Shown here: positions 9,891 through 20,962 of the stretch, piece after piece
Layout: each line of letters opens with the position of its first letter
Position numbering within the stretch: the first letter of the stretch is position 1
Origin: Immersiella caudata
Taxonomy: Eukaryota > Ascomycota > Sordariomycetes > Sordariales > Lasiosphaeriaceae
Assembly: GCA_030512335.1 (NCBI GenBank)
Contig: JAULSU010000003.1
Coordinates: 186,001 to 250,000 of the forward strand
DNA: 64,000 nucleotides
Direction: 5' to 3'
Translations under genes and position numbers: made by a program
The notes under the pieces: model-generated
Seen by the model: the letters and a program-made list of their open reading frames with translations, nothing else
Database searches by the model: none
What the model was told of the DNA's origin: nothing

Positions 9891-12800
9891 ATGGCGAGCG
9901 GCGACGCAGATGTCCCGGCGGAGGATGCCTCACCGGGAAGAATGTCTAGGGCCACCCCAACTAGCATCTCACCAATTTTTTCAGGTCAAGAAAGCAGCAG
10001 CAGCAATGCATCTGAGGCCTATTTCCCCTCCACTGCTTCCACACGCGGCACGTCCTTCTCCTCCGAGGAGCGAAGGACCGATGGCGAGGCATTCAACATC
10101 TCTGTTTCGGACCTCGCAGATATGGTTCAGAAGCGAGATCTGGGAGAGTTCGGGCGTCTCAAAGGTCTTGTAGGCATCGCGCAAATGCTGGACACTGATT
10201 GCAAGAAAGGGCTCAACCTCGACGAGCCATACGCAGAACGCGTGGCTAGCAGACGCCCAACCCCACGACTTCTCGACATCGAGGCCAATGGCAGTCGAGC
10301 CCGCCAGCGCATCAGAGAGGAAACTTTCGGAACCAACGCTTTGCCGAACCCCAACGTCGAGAGTTTCCTCACACTCGCATTTGCCAGCCTCCAAGACCTG
10401 ACCGTTATTGGTCTGGCTGCCTGCGCCACTCTCGAAATTCTCCAAGGGAAGCTCCAGAGGGACACGTCGAATTACGTTGAAGGCTACATGATTTTGACAA
10501 CAGTCGTTGCCGTTGTTCTTCTGACAGCAACAGTCGAGTGGTTAAAGGGCAAAGAGTTCTCTGACTTGGCAAAACGGGTATGCAGAGGCCCCTCTTCGAT
10601 TCTCGCACCTTGCTGACCGTTTCCCCAGAAAGACGATCGAATGGTGCAAGCCATCCGATCCGGCCGACGTCTCGAGATACCGTTCGACAAGGTTCTGGTT
10701 GGCGATGTGCTCTGCCTTGAGCCTGGAGATGTTGCCCCCGCCGACGGCATTCTCATTTCCAAGGAAGGGTGTCAAACCATCATGTGTGATGACTCTTCAT
10801 TCACCGGGGAGTCCATCCAAGCATCCAAGGATGAGGGCGATGAAGTCTATGATCAACTACTCAGCCAAGTTGACGACGCCTCGAACAGAGTTGACAAGGC
10901 CTCGAGCCGTCTCGAGTCGGACCCTTTCATCTTCTCCAGCAGCCAGATAATGGATGGCGTTGGCACCTACCTTGTCACCGGAGTAGGCGTCAACAGCCTC
11001 TATGGGAGGATTAGGATGAGCGTGCGACAGCCCCGCGATAAGACGCCACTGGAGAAGAGTTTGGACAACCTGGCGGAACAGATTGCGAAGTGGGCTTCGG
11101 TCTTGGCAATCGGTCTGTTCTTTCTAACGATGGGGGGTCTGCGGATCATGGGGAAGGGGGCTGACTCTCTGTCATCGACGGCTCTTGGGGCACTGGCGCA
11201 GTCAATAACCCTCCTGGTTGTCGCCATCCCGGAAGGACTTCCCCTAGCGGTGAGGCTTGCACTCGCTTTCTCCACCTGGAGGATGAAAAGGGATGGGCTG
11301 CTCGTGAGGAGGATCCATGACTGCGAAGTCATGAGCAACGCAACAACGATCTGCACAGACAAGACCGGGACCTTGACCATGAACGAAATGCAGGTCGTGG
11401 CTGGGATCATCGGGTCTGATCGTTTCGACGGAAGATCCGAAAATCCGGTTTCTTCCTTTTCACATACCCCAATCTTGGGCTTTCCGGCGGTCGGCCTAGG
11501 AGTGAGCGATCAACGATTGGATACAAGCTTAGTCGAGACGAGGACTCACGACTTCAACGCCATCACTTCAAAAATGAAGACGCTCATTGTTGACTCCGTC
11601 GCCCTCAACTCTAGGGTAACAAAACAAAGGAAAGACGGCAAAGTTATCTTTCGAGGTTGTCAGACAGAGGCGGCCCTCCTCAGATTCGCAGGGCAGCTCG
11701 ACAAGATGTCGCTGCGGCGGGTGAACAAGAGTTGCATTGTGGAGACCTTCCACTTCAACCCCCGAGACAAGTTCATGGCTACCATTACCAGAATGTCCGA
11801 CGGTTCTTATCGATTGTGGGTAAAAGGGGCACCTGAGGTCGTCCTAAAGAAATGCACCAGGACAGTGGTGCGCTGCACAGAAAGAAACAAGGAGTCTACG
11901 TGCAAGCTGATGCCGGATCAGCTAAGTCGAGTAACGCGAGCTGTCGACGAGTTTGCCTCAGATGCGCTGAGAACACTCGCAGTAGCCTACCGGGACCTTC
12001 CTCAATGCTCTGAACTTTTGCGAGGAGCGGAGCCATGTTATAAGAGACTTGACGCTTTGTCTCAGAGCCTCACACTGATCGGCGTCTTCGGAATTCAGGA
12101 CCCCCTCCGACCCGGTGTTGAAGAGGCCATTTCCAGCTTCAGAAGAGCTGGCGTTACCGTCAGAATGGTCACCGGCGACAGTCTTAGGACGGCCGAGGCC
12201 ATTGCCCGCGAGTGTGGAATTCTCATGCCTGGCGACATTGTCATGGAAGCTCAGGAGTTCGAGAGAAGCTCCGACTCGGTCAAAGAGCGCCTTCTCCCGA
12301 GGCTCCGGGTGCTGGCCAGGTCTACCCCCGATGACAAAGAGAGGCTGGTTTTGAAGCTGAAGGCCCTTGGAGAAACGGTTGCCGTGACGGGGGATGGAAC
12401 TAACGACGGCCCTGCGCTCAAGGCGGCACACGTCGGTTTTTCGATGGGATCCGGCACCGAAGTCGCCAAGGAGGCATCATCTATCGTGCTGCTGGATGAC
12501 CACTTTCCATCCATCGTGCGCGCCATCCTGTACGCCAGAAGAGCCCATGATGCCATAAGGCAGTTTCTACGGGTAAGGTCTTACCAAGAGGCCGGGCCGA
12601 GATTAAGAGCTGACTCTTTGCTAGTTTCAACTGTCGGTCAATGCCAGCGCCATTGCGCTTACCACACTCCGCTCCGCCATCCCCGAGACGAACCTCCCCG
12701 GCCTTGGCATCACAACTGTGCAGTGGCTCTGGGTGAATGCCATCATGGATTCTCTCGCGGCGTCGGCTTATGCAACGGACAATGCGGACCCAAGTGTGTT

Positions 12801-13490
12801 GGACAGAAAGCCAGAGAGCGAGAAGACGCTCCTATCCTCGTTGGTGTCTTCAGCGACCAAGATGATCATCGGGCAAGCAGCTTTAATGGTCACTGTCACG
12901 ATGGGAGTCAGCGTGTTTGGAAGGCAGATTATTCAACACACCAGGGAATCGGACAACCTGCAAATCGAGGACGATGAAACAGCCCTGGCTGTCAAGACCC
13001 TGGTCTTTAACACTTTCATATGGCTGGTATTCTTCAACATGATCAAGTAAGCTCCTCGGTGTCATTTGGAACGGGCTTCATACTAACCGTTGATAGCAAC
13101 CGCTGTCTCGATAACAAACTGAACCCCTTTGAGGGCCTCCGTCGCAGCCCATATTTCCTCTCTTTGCTGGCCATCATCGCTGCCGTCCAAGCGATGTTTG
13201 TCCAGTTTGGCGGGGAGAACCTTGACGTAACGGCCCTGAATCGTTCGGAGTGGGCAATCTGCATTTCGTTGGGGTTCTGGTCAATACCAGCCGGCATTCT
13301 GATCCGACTTGTCTCCGAGGGCGCATCCTCCACTGGCGCGGAGATTTCGGAGATCGTAGATGGCCGTGTCGTCTTTGTCAGACACCAATTTCGACGCAAA
13401 ATACTTGTCCGACGCGAGAGAGTCGTCCAGGCAGCACTGGTCGATGAGAGGACGCCATTGCTGGATGAACGCCGCAGCCATGCAGGATGA
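9891..13490 (+). CDS. P-type Ca2+-ATPase, PMCA/P2B type (about 1148 aa)
   Basis: A calcium-exporting or vacuole-loading P-type ATPase. Exons: 9891-10577, 10629-12572, 12625-13046 and 13097-13490; introns are 50-52 nt, the last with an ACTAAC branch. Motifs in order: actuator TGES (FTGESI); IPEGLPLAV in M4; phosphorylation loop CTDKTGTLT with Asp about 473; nucleotide-binding KGAPE; hinge segments MVTGDS and TGDGTNDGPALKAAHVGFSMG; and the PMCA-like FNMINNRCLDNKLNPFEG before M9. The open frame starts earlier only with TTG; ATG 9891 is used. The N-terminus is long and Ser-rich. No calmodulin-binding helix is obvious at the C-terminus (RRERVVQAALVDERTPLL), which suits vacuolar Pmc1-type fungal pumps. 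A membrane protein of unknown family is divergently transcribed next to it. Confidence 0.95.
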
Positions 13491-13776
13491 TTACCTAAGA
13501 AACGCCAACATGCAGGGGTCTTTCGAGAAGATTCTCGCCCTGCGCGACGCGAGTTTGAAGCGAAGCGCGAAGTCAGGTGACCACCCGATGGAGCACAACA
13601 TCGAATTGGATGGCATCACGACAGCGTCTCATTGACCCGCCCGTCTCGATTCTCGATGGATTATGGCATTCAGCAAACGGCTGATGGAAGGCTGTGGTTA
13701 ATTACAGGCCTGAGCCCCAGGTTAGAACGGCTGCCCACATTTTCTTCGCCCTTCAAAGACTCCGTCGAGCTTCATC

Positions 13777-14636
13777 ATGGCATCCAAGGCATTCCCTCAA
13801 CTCATCCTCTACCGCGGTTTTGACTGCCCCGGTCGCCATGTTTGGTCACCTTTTGTCAACAAGCTCGAAACCCGCCTGCGGTTCGTCGGCCTCCGCTACG
13901 ACCCGGAAATAGGCTCCATGCGGGAGGCACCACGGGGGAAGATCCCGTACCTCGCCGTCCAAGACGACAACAAGACTGAACTCCTTGCCGACACGACACT
14001 GGTCACCCGGAGGTTGATCGACAACGGCCTGATGAAGGACCTCAACGTCGACCTGAAACCCGCCCAGAAAGCCCAGGACCTTGCCCTCCGCGCCCTCCTC
14101 GAGGACAAACTCGCTTTCTATCAGACCCGCGAGCGCTGGATCAACAACTACTACACCATGCGCGAAGGTGCGCTTGCTGCCCTCCCGTACGTAGCACGGC
14201 TCATCGTCGGCCCGCTTGCCTACCGTGGAGTGACTCGCACATTGCATGGTCAGGGCACAGGCCGGTTCACCGATGAGGAGGTTCGGGAGTTCAAGCGTGA
14301 GATATGGGAGAGCTTCAACGATCTACTGGTTGAGGCGCGGGGAAACAAGGTGTCACTTGCGGCTCGAAACGAGGATCCCAACACCCCCTTCTGGGTTCTT
14401 GGACGTGCGGAACCAACGGAGGTTGACGCGACGTTGTACGGCTTCATAGCCGCGGGCTTGGTTTGCGAAGCGTATGCCCCCATCTCTACTCTTATATCGG
14501 TGCACGGCTAACACGCCCCAGAGCACCCGAGTCCCGGAAGATCATAACGGGATTCCCCGTCTTGGTCGATTACGCGAGACGAATCCACGACAGATATTTC
14601 AGTGATTATGAGCTTTGGAAGGATATGCAACAATGA
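13777..14636 (+). CDS. Glutathione S-transferase-like protein, Fax/metaxin type (269 aa)
   Basis: Exons 13777-14471 and 14522-14636; the intron is 50 nt with a GCTAAC branch. The N-terminal thioredoxin-like domain begins ILYRGFDCPGRHVWSPFVNKLE, with the CPG at the active-site turn, and has the cis-proline segment GKIPYLAV. An all-helical C-terminal domain follows (about 90-240), including EVDATLYGFIAAGLVCEA. This resembles the fungal 'failed axon connections'/metaxin-like GST group rather than classical soluble GSTs. The substrate is unknown. The stop codon lies inside the first unit of a heptamer repeat. Confidence 0.85.
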
Positions 14637-14669
14637 TAGACGATAGACGATAGACGATAGACGATAGAC
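14635..14669 (+). repeat. Five perfect GATAGAC heptamers overlapping a stop codon
   Basis: The 7-base unit GATAGAC is repeated five times without change from 14635 to 14669. The GST stop codon (TGA at 14634-14636) is read from the first unit. Its perfection suggests recent expansion. Confidence 0.95.
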
Positions 14670-15541
14670 ACGATGGGACGGAACGGGTTGCTTGGATTGT
14701 TTCGGTTATTGTTTGGAGGCTCACTAGATTGGATTTCCGTGTTTATCATGTACGAGGTTCTTCAGTTGGATCTGGGTCTTGCATCGCGATGTTTGGATGT
14801 GTCAGTTCTGATAATTATCTACTCTTGGCGAATACCTCGTAGTCTTGCAGATTGGAATACATTGCATCAGGGAGCTTGATGGTGCGCCATATTTTCCGTT
14901 CCGTGCCAGTTGGCCTCTGACTCAGAGATGAGCCTTGCATCCCAAGTGACATCACGACCCGCCAGTCGCGGTTTACCGCGGAAAGGAACTTGGAAGATTG
15001 CAACTCGGCAACATGTATTCTATCTTGCCCTGCCATTCTCTTCTGCTGCATTGGTGCAGGCATGCATTATAAGATCTATCTACATCAATAGCGTGTCGCC
15101 ATGGCATCCCACACTGACAGAAAGGGAATCCTCCTCCTCCTCCTCCTCCTCCTCCTCCTCCTCCTCCTCCTCCTCCTCCTTCTCCTTCTCCTTCTCCTCA
15201 ATTGCTTCATCGCAGCCAAATCTACTAACGGCTTTTGGGCTTGCCGATTGCTAACCCGACAATCGAAGTTGTTGGGATGAGGACGTGGCTGACAATAGCG
15301 CCCTCCCGCACAGGGATCCACACCTCGGAACGGCCCGGAACTGACACAACACGCACGCCGCGTGGCACGTAGAACACGGCGCACAGCTTCCTCCACAACG
15401 CAAAACCTTGTCCCAACATCCTGTGCCACCAAGCCACACCCAACTCAACTGAACCTCTTCCTTTAGACATCCTCGCCTTCCGACATCACCCCTCCGACAT
15501 CCTCACCCCCATCCACCCCTCACCCGCCATCCCGTTCTTCT
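14670..15541. other. Intergenic, microsatellite-bearing; no clear gene
   Basis: Nothing recognisable is encoded. The stretch holds the TCC-repeat tract at 15129-15200; open frames across it on either strand are artefacts of the repeat. It separates the 3' ends of two convergent genes (GST and kinase). Confidence 0.55.
15129..15200. repeat. TCC microsatellite grading into TTCTCC
   Basis: About seventeen uninterrupted TCC units are followed by a run of CTTCTC-type hexamers. The tract is strongly strand-asymmetric (polypyrimidine on +) and lies between two convergent genes. Confidence 0.9.
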
Positions 15542-18262
15542 CTACACAACCTCCCCAACACCTAGTCCCGTCCCCACGCCCGCACTAACACTCCCACTCC
15601 TCCCGCTTCCCGCACTCCCGCTCCACCGCGCACTCACACTCTCCCTCTCCACCCGCCTAACAGGCAACGCAGAAAGGCACTCCGCCGTATGCTGCAGATG
15701 CTCGTTCAAGCTGGCAATCATAGCCTGTAACTCCTGCTTCAGCTCCTCCCTCGACCCTTGTCCCTGCAGGGCGTTCGCCGACGGCGGGGACGGGAGAGGC
15801 GGTAGCGGCGGGACGATAGCGAGCGTGCGGAAGGTGGTTGCGCTGGGCGAGGAGAAGGAGAAGGAGACGGAGTGGTGGGGGGTGGTGATGGAGGTTGTGC
15901 GTTGGGGATGGATGGGCGAGGAGGGGATTTGGAGGGACGGAGGGGGAGGAGAGGAGGACGGGGAAGGTAACGCGTGGGGTTCGGGATCGGAGGATGGAGA
16001 GAGGGCTTGGGAGAGGTTGGATACGAGGGCGGCGTCGACGAACATGGAGGGTTCGCGGTAGGTGGAGGCTGTAGAGGTGACTTGGGGGAGTTCGTATTCG
16101 AGGTCGAAGGGGGTCGATTCGCTGATGGAGCCGGGGGAGTTGGTGTGGTGTGAGCCGGCGGTGGTGGGCCGGGTGATGTCTGCCGGAGGGACGAAGCTAG
16201 CGTCGAGGTCGATGAGGCTGAAGTTGGACGCGCGGTTCGAGTTGTTGATGGTTGAGGACACGGAGAAGGGGTAGGATCCGGCGGTGGAAGGCCGAGTGAC
16301 GTCTACAATGCTAGCATCCAAGTCGATAAGACTGAGATTCGACGCACGGTTGGGCCTTGAAAAGGTCGCCGTATCGACCGAGAGGGCGTGCGGCTCGTGC
16401 ATGGAGTATGCCTCTGGCGGGGGAGGGTAGACCACGTTAGGAACGCTGACAAGGCTTGCATCGAGGTCGATCAGGCTGAGGGTGGAGTCGCGGTTCGGTT
16501 CTGGGTTAGGGGCAAAGGGAGTCGGATACTGGCTTCCAGGCGGAACTTGCGTTGGGTGGAAGATTCGCGTCGGAGGGGCGGAGTCGTTGTCAAACCCTGG
16601 AACTGCATACTGCTGGTCTGTATAGGCATCTTCCTCGCGGCTCTCAACAACAGCCGGCATCGAAGGAAACGTCCAGTCCTGGGGCTTTTCGACAGGCGCT
16701 GTCATGGATGGGAACGTCCACTCCTGGGTCTTGCGTTTGGCGTCGCTGAAACCAACTTCGGATGCTCTATTTCCCGGCTTGATTGTCTCAGCGTCGCTTC
16801 CGAACCTCGTCAGTGTGTCGCCGCCGAGCGACATATCGAGATCGATCAGAGACTCTCGAATGGTGGAGTCCTGTGACGACTTGCGAAGGGGAAGGTCGGA
16901 AGTGGTTGGTGGAGGGGAAGCCTGCCTTCCGTAGAAAGCGCGGGCATTATCGCCGTAGTTGGAAATGGTATTGGGGTCAAACACCTTCTCGAGCGGCCCT
17001 TTGAACTGAGGCATGTTCTTCGGCGGGAGACGCCGACGACGTATCTGTTTTGCGGAGGGTTCGGCGGGCTGAGGGACACCGAGGTTCAGACCATATGCGT
17101 CATACACCGCCTGAGCATCAGCCGGATTCTCCATGACAAACTCCGAGTCGTCGCCGTCGTCGAAAGCCCATTCGTCGTTCTGTTCCTGGCCGTCATCGTC
17201 CGAATTGGAGAAGCCCTGAGCGCCGCCAGCGGAGAACAGGGACCGACGACTACCTCCCTGGGCCTCCCAGAGCTTGTAGGCACTGACAAGCTTGGAGAGG
17301 GAGGCCGTGAGATACTCTTCCTCGGTGTTGGCAATGTATTGGTGCTGCTGTACCTCCTCGATTCGCGGCCGCTTCTTGGGGTCGTCGACCAAGCAAAATG
17401 CAACCAGACTCTTGAGCCCATCGGAGAACTTACTTCCCTCGAGACGTGGGCAGGACTGCTTCAAATAGGAGCCGAACTGCGAGATGTCAATGTTGGCCGT
17501 TGCATTGGGCGGAAGGCCGGTAGCGACTTCGTAGGCCATGGATCCAAACGCCCAGATGTCGACCTCCATACCATACGAGACAGCCGTATCGAAGAGCTCG
17601 GGAGCCATCCACTGCAGAGTCCCGGTGACGGTGCTCCTCTTGTCAAACCGCGTCTCGATGATACCGGCCACGCCAAAGTCGCACAGCTGGATGCCGCCAG
17701 AGTCGGTGACGAGCACGTTGGCGCATTTGATATCGCGGTGGATGATGCCCTGGCGATGGACCCAGTAGACGGCCTCGGCCACTTCCCTCAGGATTGGGAT
17801 GATCCACTTCTCGGGTAAGCCCCCGGTAGGGCGCATCAACGACGCCACACTGCCGCCGGCGCAGTACTCGGTGACGATCCATACGGACTGGCCGACCAGG
17901 AGGGAGTCGACGACGATATTAATATTCCTAGCGCCGCTGCTACCGAGCAGTTTCAAAGTGTTGACTTCCTTGAGGATGTCATTGAAAGTATCGGCTGATC
18001 CGGGGCTGAACGTGTCGCCCTCTTCGATGCTGATGATCTTGACGGCCACGGCACGTGCAGGTTTGGCGCGGTTGTCGGAGGCGCGGTAGACGCGGCCAAA
18101 GCTGCCTTTTCCGATGAGCTCGGCGAGCAGGTACGGCGGCGGCTCGGTGCCGGCGTCGATGCACTCCCTAACGATGGCGGCCTGCGCCTTGCGGGCATCC
18201 TCAATGGCCTTTTGCTTGGGACCCGAGAGCTCGGCTTCGAGGTGCGCCAAGTTGTTGGGCAT
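15542..18262 (-). CDS. STE20/germinal-centre-type serine/threonine kinase with SLIDLD-repeat tail (906 aa)
   Basis: One uninterrupted frame. The kinase domain spans residues about 45-310: glycine loop GKGSFGRV (51-58), ATP-binding Lys75 in AVAVK, catalytic HRDIKCAN (175-182, Asp177), DFG 195-197, activation segment GTLQWMAPE, and an early VDIWAFGSMAYE. This is the GCK/STE20 pattern of fungal Nak1/Kic1/SepL-like kinases acting in polarity or septation; which subfamily cannot be decided here. The tail has an acidic patch (355-378) and is then Ser/Pro-rich with four SLIDLD motifs (about 471, 596, 644, 682), two WTFPSM motifs and two RPxTAGS motifs. A short helix (REELKQELQAMIASLNEHLQ) near the end may form a coiled coil. 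Confidence 0.92.
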   Translation of the reverse strand: MPNNLAHLEAELSGPKQKAIEDARKAQAAIVRECIDAGTEPPPYLLAELIGKGSFGRVYRASDNRAKPARAVAVKIISIEEGDTFSPGSADTFNDILKEVNTLKLLGSSGARNINIVVDSLLVGQSVWIVTEYCAGGSVASLMRPTGGLPEKWIIPILREVAEAVYWVHRQGIIHRDIKCANVLVTDSGGIQLCDFGVAGIIETRFDKRSTVTGTLQWMAPELFDTAVSYGMEVDIWAFGSMAYEVATGLPPNATANIDISQFGSYLKQSCPRLEGSKFSDGLKSLVAFCLVDDPKKRPRIEEVQQHQYIANTEEEYLTASLSKLVSAYKLWEAQGGSRRSLFSAGGAQGFSNSDDDGQEQNDEWAFDDGDDSEFVMENPADAQAVYDAYGLNLGVPQPAEPSAKQIRRRRLPPKNMPQFKGPLEKVFDPNTISNYGDNARAFYGRQASPPPTTSDLPLRKSSQDSTIRESLIDLDMSLGGDTLTRFGSDAETIKPGNRASEVGFSDAKRKTQEWTFPSMTAPVEKPQDWTFPSMPAVVESREEDAYTDQQYAVPGFDNDSAPPTRIFHPTQVPPGSQYPTPFAPNPEPNRDSTLSLIDLDASLVSVPNVVYPPPPEAYSMHEPHALSVDTATFSRPNRASNLSLIDLDASIVDVTRPSTAGSYPFSVSSTINNSNRASNFSLIDLDASFVPPADITRPTTAGSHHTNSPGSISESTPFDLEYELPQVTSTASTYREPSMFVDAALVSNLSQALSPSSDPEPHALPSPSSSPPPPSLQIPSSPIHPQRTTSITTPHHSVSFSFSSPSATTFRTLAIVPPLPPLPSPPSANALQGQGSREELKQELQAMIASLNEHLQHTAECLSALPVRRVERESVSARWSGSAGSGRSGSVSAGVGTGLGVGEVV

Positions 18263-18918
18263 TGCGGCGGCGGTGCCCAGCGGCCGATGCCGCTCCGCGT
18301 CGCTTCAGCTGAGCCCAAACCCAAGTCCAGCGCCGCGTTTCTGCGGCCGCCGGGACAGGTAGAGTGTGCCGCAATTAATTCCTTGGTAGCGATCTGGAAA
18401 GACAGCCGAAAATCCGAGAGCTGTTGGCAGACACTACCGGGTGCCGTTGATGGTTCAGTGCCTGCGATTTCGATTGGGGTTTTCGCGTAAAAATCCCGTT
18501 GCAACGCGAATGGCGGTGGGGCCCTTGCAGGACACGCGCTCCTGGCACGCGGGAGCCAAGCCCGCGCCTGCATGTGGGGAAGTGGGGCACCCCCTTTTCC
18601 TTTGTGTTCATCGCAACTACTCCCCTTGCCATGAAAGGGGTTGCGATTGAGTTCAGCATTCCTGTAGATGCATAAACCGGCGAAACATATGCGGAACGGC
18701 GATGGGGCGCTAGGCATAGCTCTTGTTGTAGTCAATCTCCCGACGGCACTGCCCGCAGGCGGACTGACACCACCCACCCCTCCCCATGTAACTCCCATTT
18801 ATTGATAGGCGGATATAGACGGGCGTCCGCGGGCAGAATATCACGATGCCAAGGTAGACAAGAAAAATGGTCAACGAAGTCTAAATGTTCACATCTTGGG
18901 CATCAGCAATTCGTCCAA
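18263..18918. other. Divergent promoter interval; no gene recognised
   Basis: This lies between the kinase start (minus) and the decayed + strand gene. Open frames crossing it are Pro/Ala/Arg-rich with no domain. No convincing TATA element was seen. Confidence 0.45.
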
Positions 18919-19203
18919 AATGGCTCCCCTCTCACTCCTCCGCTGCGCCGCCCCCACCGCCCTCACCGCCCTCACCACCCCAACAATCGCCGAGCCCTCC
19001 CCCTACCTCACCATCTCCTGAATCCACACCACCTCCTCCAACAGCGCCTACCACCCCAACATCACCATCGTCACCCCTCCCCAAACCCTCCCTCTCATCT
19101 ACCACTTCGGCTCCGACGACGACTTCATCTACATTATCGACGTGGTTCGATTTTCGAGGTTTTGGGGGTTGCCTTGTGCGGAGAGAGAGAACTCGCCATC
19201 ATT

Positions 19204-19240
<37 letters not shown>

Positions 19241-20041
19241 GCCACGGTCCCCATTCAACTCCCCACCTTGGAAGAATAGAAAGACTCTACCTATAAAAAC
19301 AAGGTATGGATAGAATGCCTTCGATTCTTCAAGGTGGGAAGTTGGATAGGGGACATGGCTGATGAGGACGATGGCGACGGGAAGGACTGTTTTTGGGTGA
19401 GGAGAGGATGGTTTGTGGGTGAAAAGAGGGATGGCGAGTGAGACGACTATGGCGTACAGCGACGGCCTTTTTATCTCTAGCGATTTGCCAGATCGATTAA
19501 TTTTTCGACTCGGCCGAAAGAGTCATTCGGCTCGGATGTCGTCGCCGTATGACTGGGTTTGCCGAACTTGTGGATCAATACAAAGTTAAGCTTGTCATTA
19601 GCCGGCGATGGAACAAAAATTTCACCGATTTTGTAGTTTTTGACTTTCGTAGCACCACACGAAGCCGTGGCTGCACAGCCGCCACGTTCTCATTTTTTTC
19701 TCTCACAAAGTCGGAAACCTCGCTGGTTTCTACGATTTTTTCATCTACGGGATGGCACGGAGGCGGAGGTGGAGGTGTAGGGTCTGGCTTGGGAGGTGAT
19801 TTGGCCCAAGCATAATCTTGTGTCAGTGGAGGAGACGGAGGGTGAGGGTCGGCGTGTCGTGGGGGGCCTATTTTGGATCGGATAGTAATGTGGGGAAGTT
19901 GTTTGAGTGTGTTATGGAGGTAGTGTTGTGAAGTCTACTTATTGGGTGTTGGATATGGGGAATAAGGAGGTGAGCATTGGGATGGCTGTGTCGGAGAGGG
20001 AGGGGAAGTTGGTGGGGGTTCCGAAAGGGGGCGTCAGGTAG
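18919..20041 (+). pseudogene. Decayed gene, C-terminus resembling a pepsin-type aspartic protease
   Basis: ATG 18919 opens a secretory-type start (MAPLSLLRCAAPTALTAL) interrupted by TGA after 33 codons. The frame continues (HTTSSNSAYHPNITIVTPPQ) into an ATC/TCA microsatellite. The far end, about 19912-20041, encodes GGSVVKSTYWVLDMGNKEVS and then IGMA; this resembles the 'GDSFLRSAYVVYDL..n.isla' end of fungal pepsin-like proteases. In between, 19480-19750 is AT-richer and has no coherent frame. The C-rich start and G-rich end match the composition pattern of intact genes here. The family assignment rests only on the last ~25 residues. Confidence 0.4.
19200..19241. repeat. ATC/TCA microsatellite
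   Basis: About a dozen TCA units form a nearly perfect tract within the decayed gene and interrupt its remaining reading frame with poly-Ser or poly-His codons. Confidence 0.9.
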
Positions 20042-20962
20042 TTGAAGTTCTGATTGTGGATGTATTATGGCAAAGTTGACTACACTTTCTTCCGTGTGAT
20101 TGCTCTCCCAGTAGGTATCCGGTTCGTGGGGGAAAAGGGGCCGACGACATTGTGAAGCATCAAGAAGGACACCTGCTTCCCCGAGTTAGACAGCCACAAA
20201 GTAAGGTACATGGCACAAGTGAAACATAGCGCCCATGTGAATGCAATTCTCCTGGTTTGATACGAGGTAGCACCGCCTACCCGGAAAGTCAGAAGGAGGC
20301 TGTTGATAACTTTGTCGTTCATTTTAAGTTTGTGCTGCGGTAAAAGGGGGGGGGGAGTTGACCACGCCCCTGACGAGTATTTGCCTTGCCCGTTCTAGTC
20401 GGACAACCAATGCAAACATGAGACCCAACCGGGCCGAGGAACCGGCTGACGTTGAGTCAAGAGGCTACTCGGTTTCTCAACCGGGAGGAATAGTGTCGAT
20501 TTTGTGCTGGATACCAACATGGTGACAGGTGTCGACGCCCAGGCGCAGCAAATCATGTTAGGATGCTGGGGAAGCAACCCGAATCGCTATTGTCAGCTAG
20601 CGTTAAATTAGGGGCGTGGTCCAGGGTGAACTTCGATGCTCTAGCTGCCTCTTCGCGATTCTTCCATCGTCCCTGCCCAAAGAAAGCCTCGGTATACGCT
20701 ACACGGAGCCGATGCAGCTGCCGAGGACAAACATGATACGTCAGCTGCTGGTCTGAACCTGAGGAGCACCCCTAGCCCAGCACCGAAACAACACCCTCCA
20801 ACGCCGCCAGCGTATGATCCAGAGAGAAGTCTATGCCCATGCTAATGCTACACATCTCTTGCACCAAGAAAAACTCCACATCATCCACCTTCCCGTATTC
20901 TTACATCCCATCAAACAATTCCTTCCCATACCCACACACCACCCCATCCTCGGTCCCAACCC
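20042..20962. other. Intergenic; weak minus-strand coding trace only
   Basis: A G10 run sits at 20346-20355. On the minus strand, 20901-20772 reads EYGKVDDVEFFLVQEMCSIS and then SLDHTLAALEGVVSVLG before a stop, preceded by a stop codon. It looks protein-like and may be the end of a lost gene downstream of the BolA gene. Nothing else is recognised. Confidence 0.35.

Noticed and set aside
15085..15432. Long Ser- or Arg-rich open frames across the TCC repeat on both strands
   Set aside because: They owe their length to the microsatellite and have no non-repeat protein-like sequence.
17953..18798. 281-codon minus-strand frame overlapping the kinase start
   Set aside because: Out of frame with the kinase glycine-loop region and low complexity; the kinase frame explains the sequence.
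20080..20577. Minus-strand frames of 60-80 codons as transposon or reverse-transcriptase fragments
   Set aside because: No catalytic motif or similarity to mobile-element proteins could be seen on close reading.
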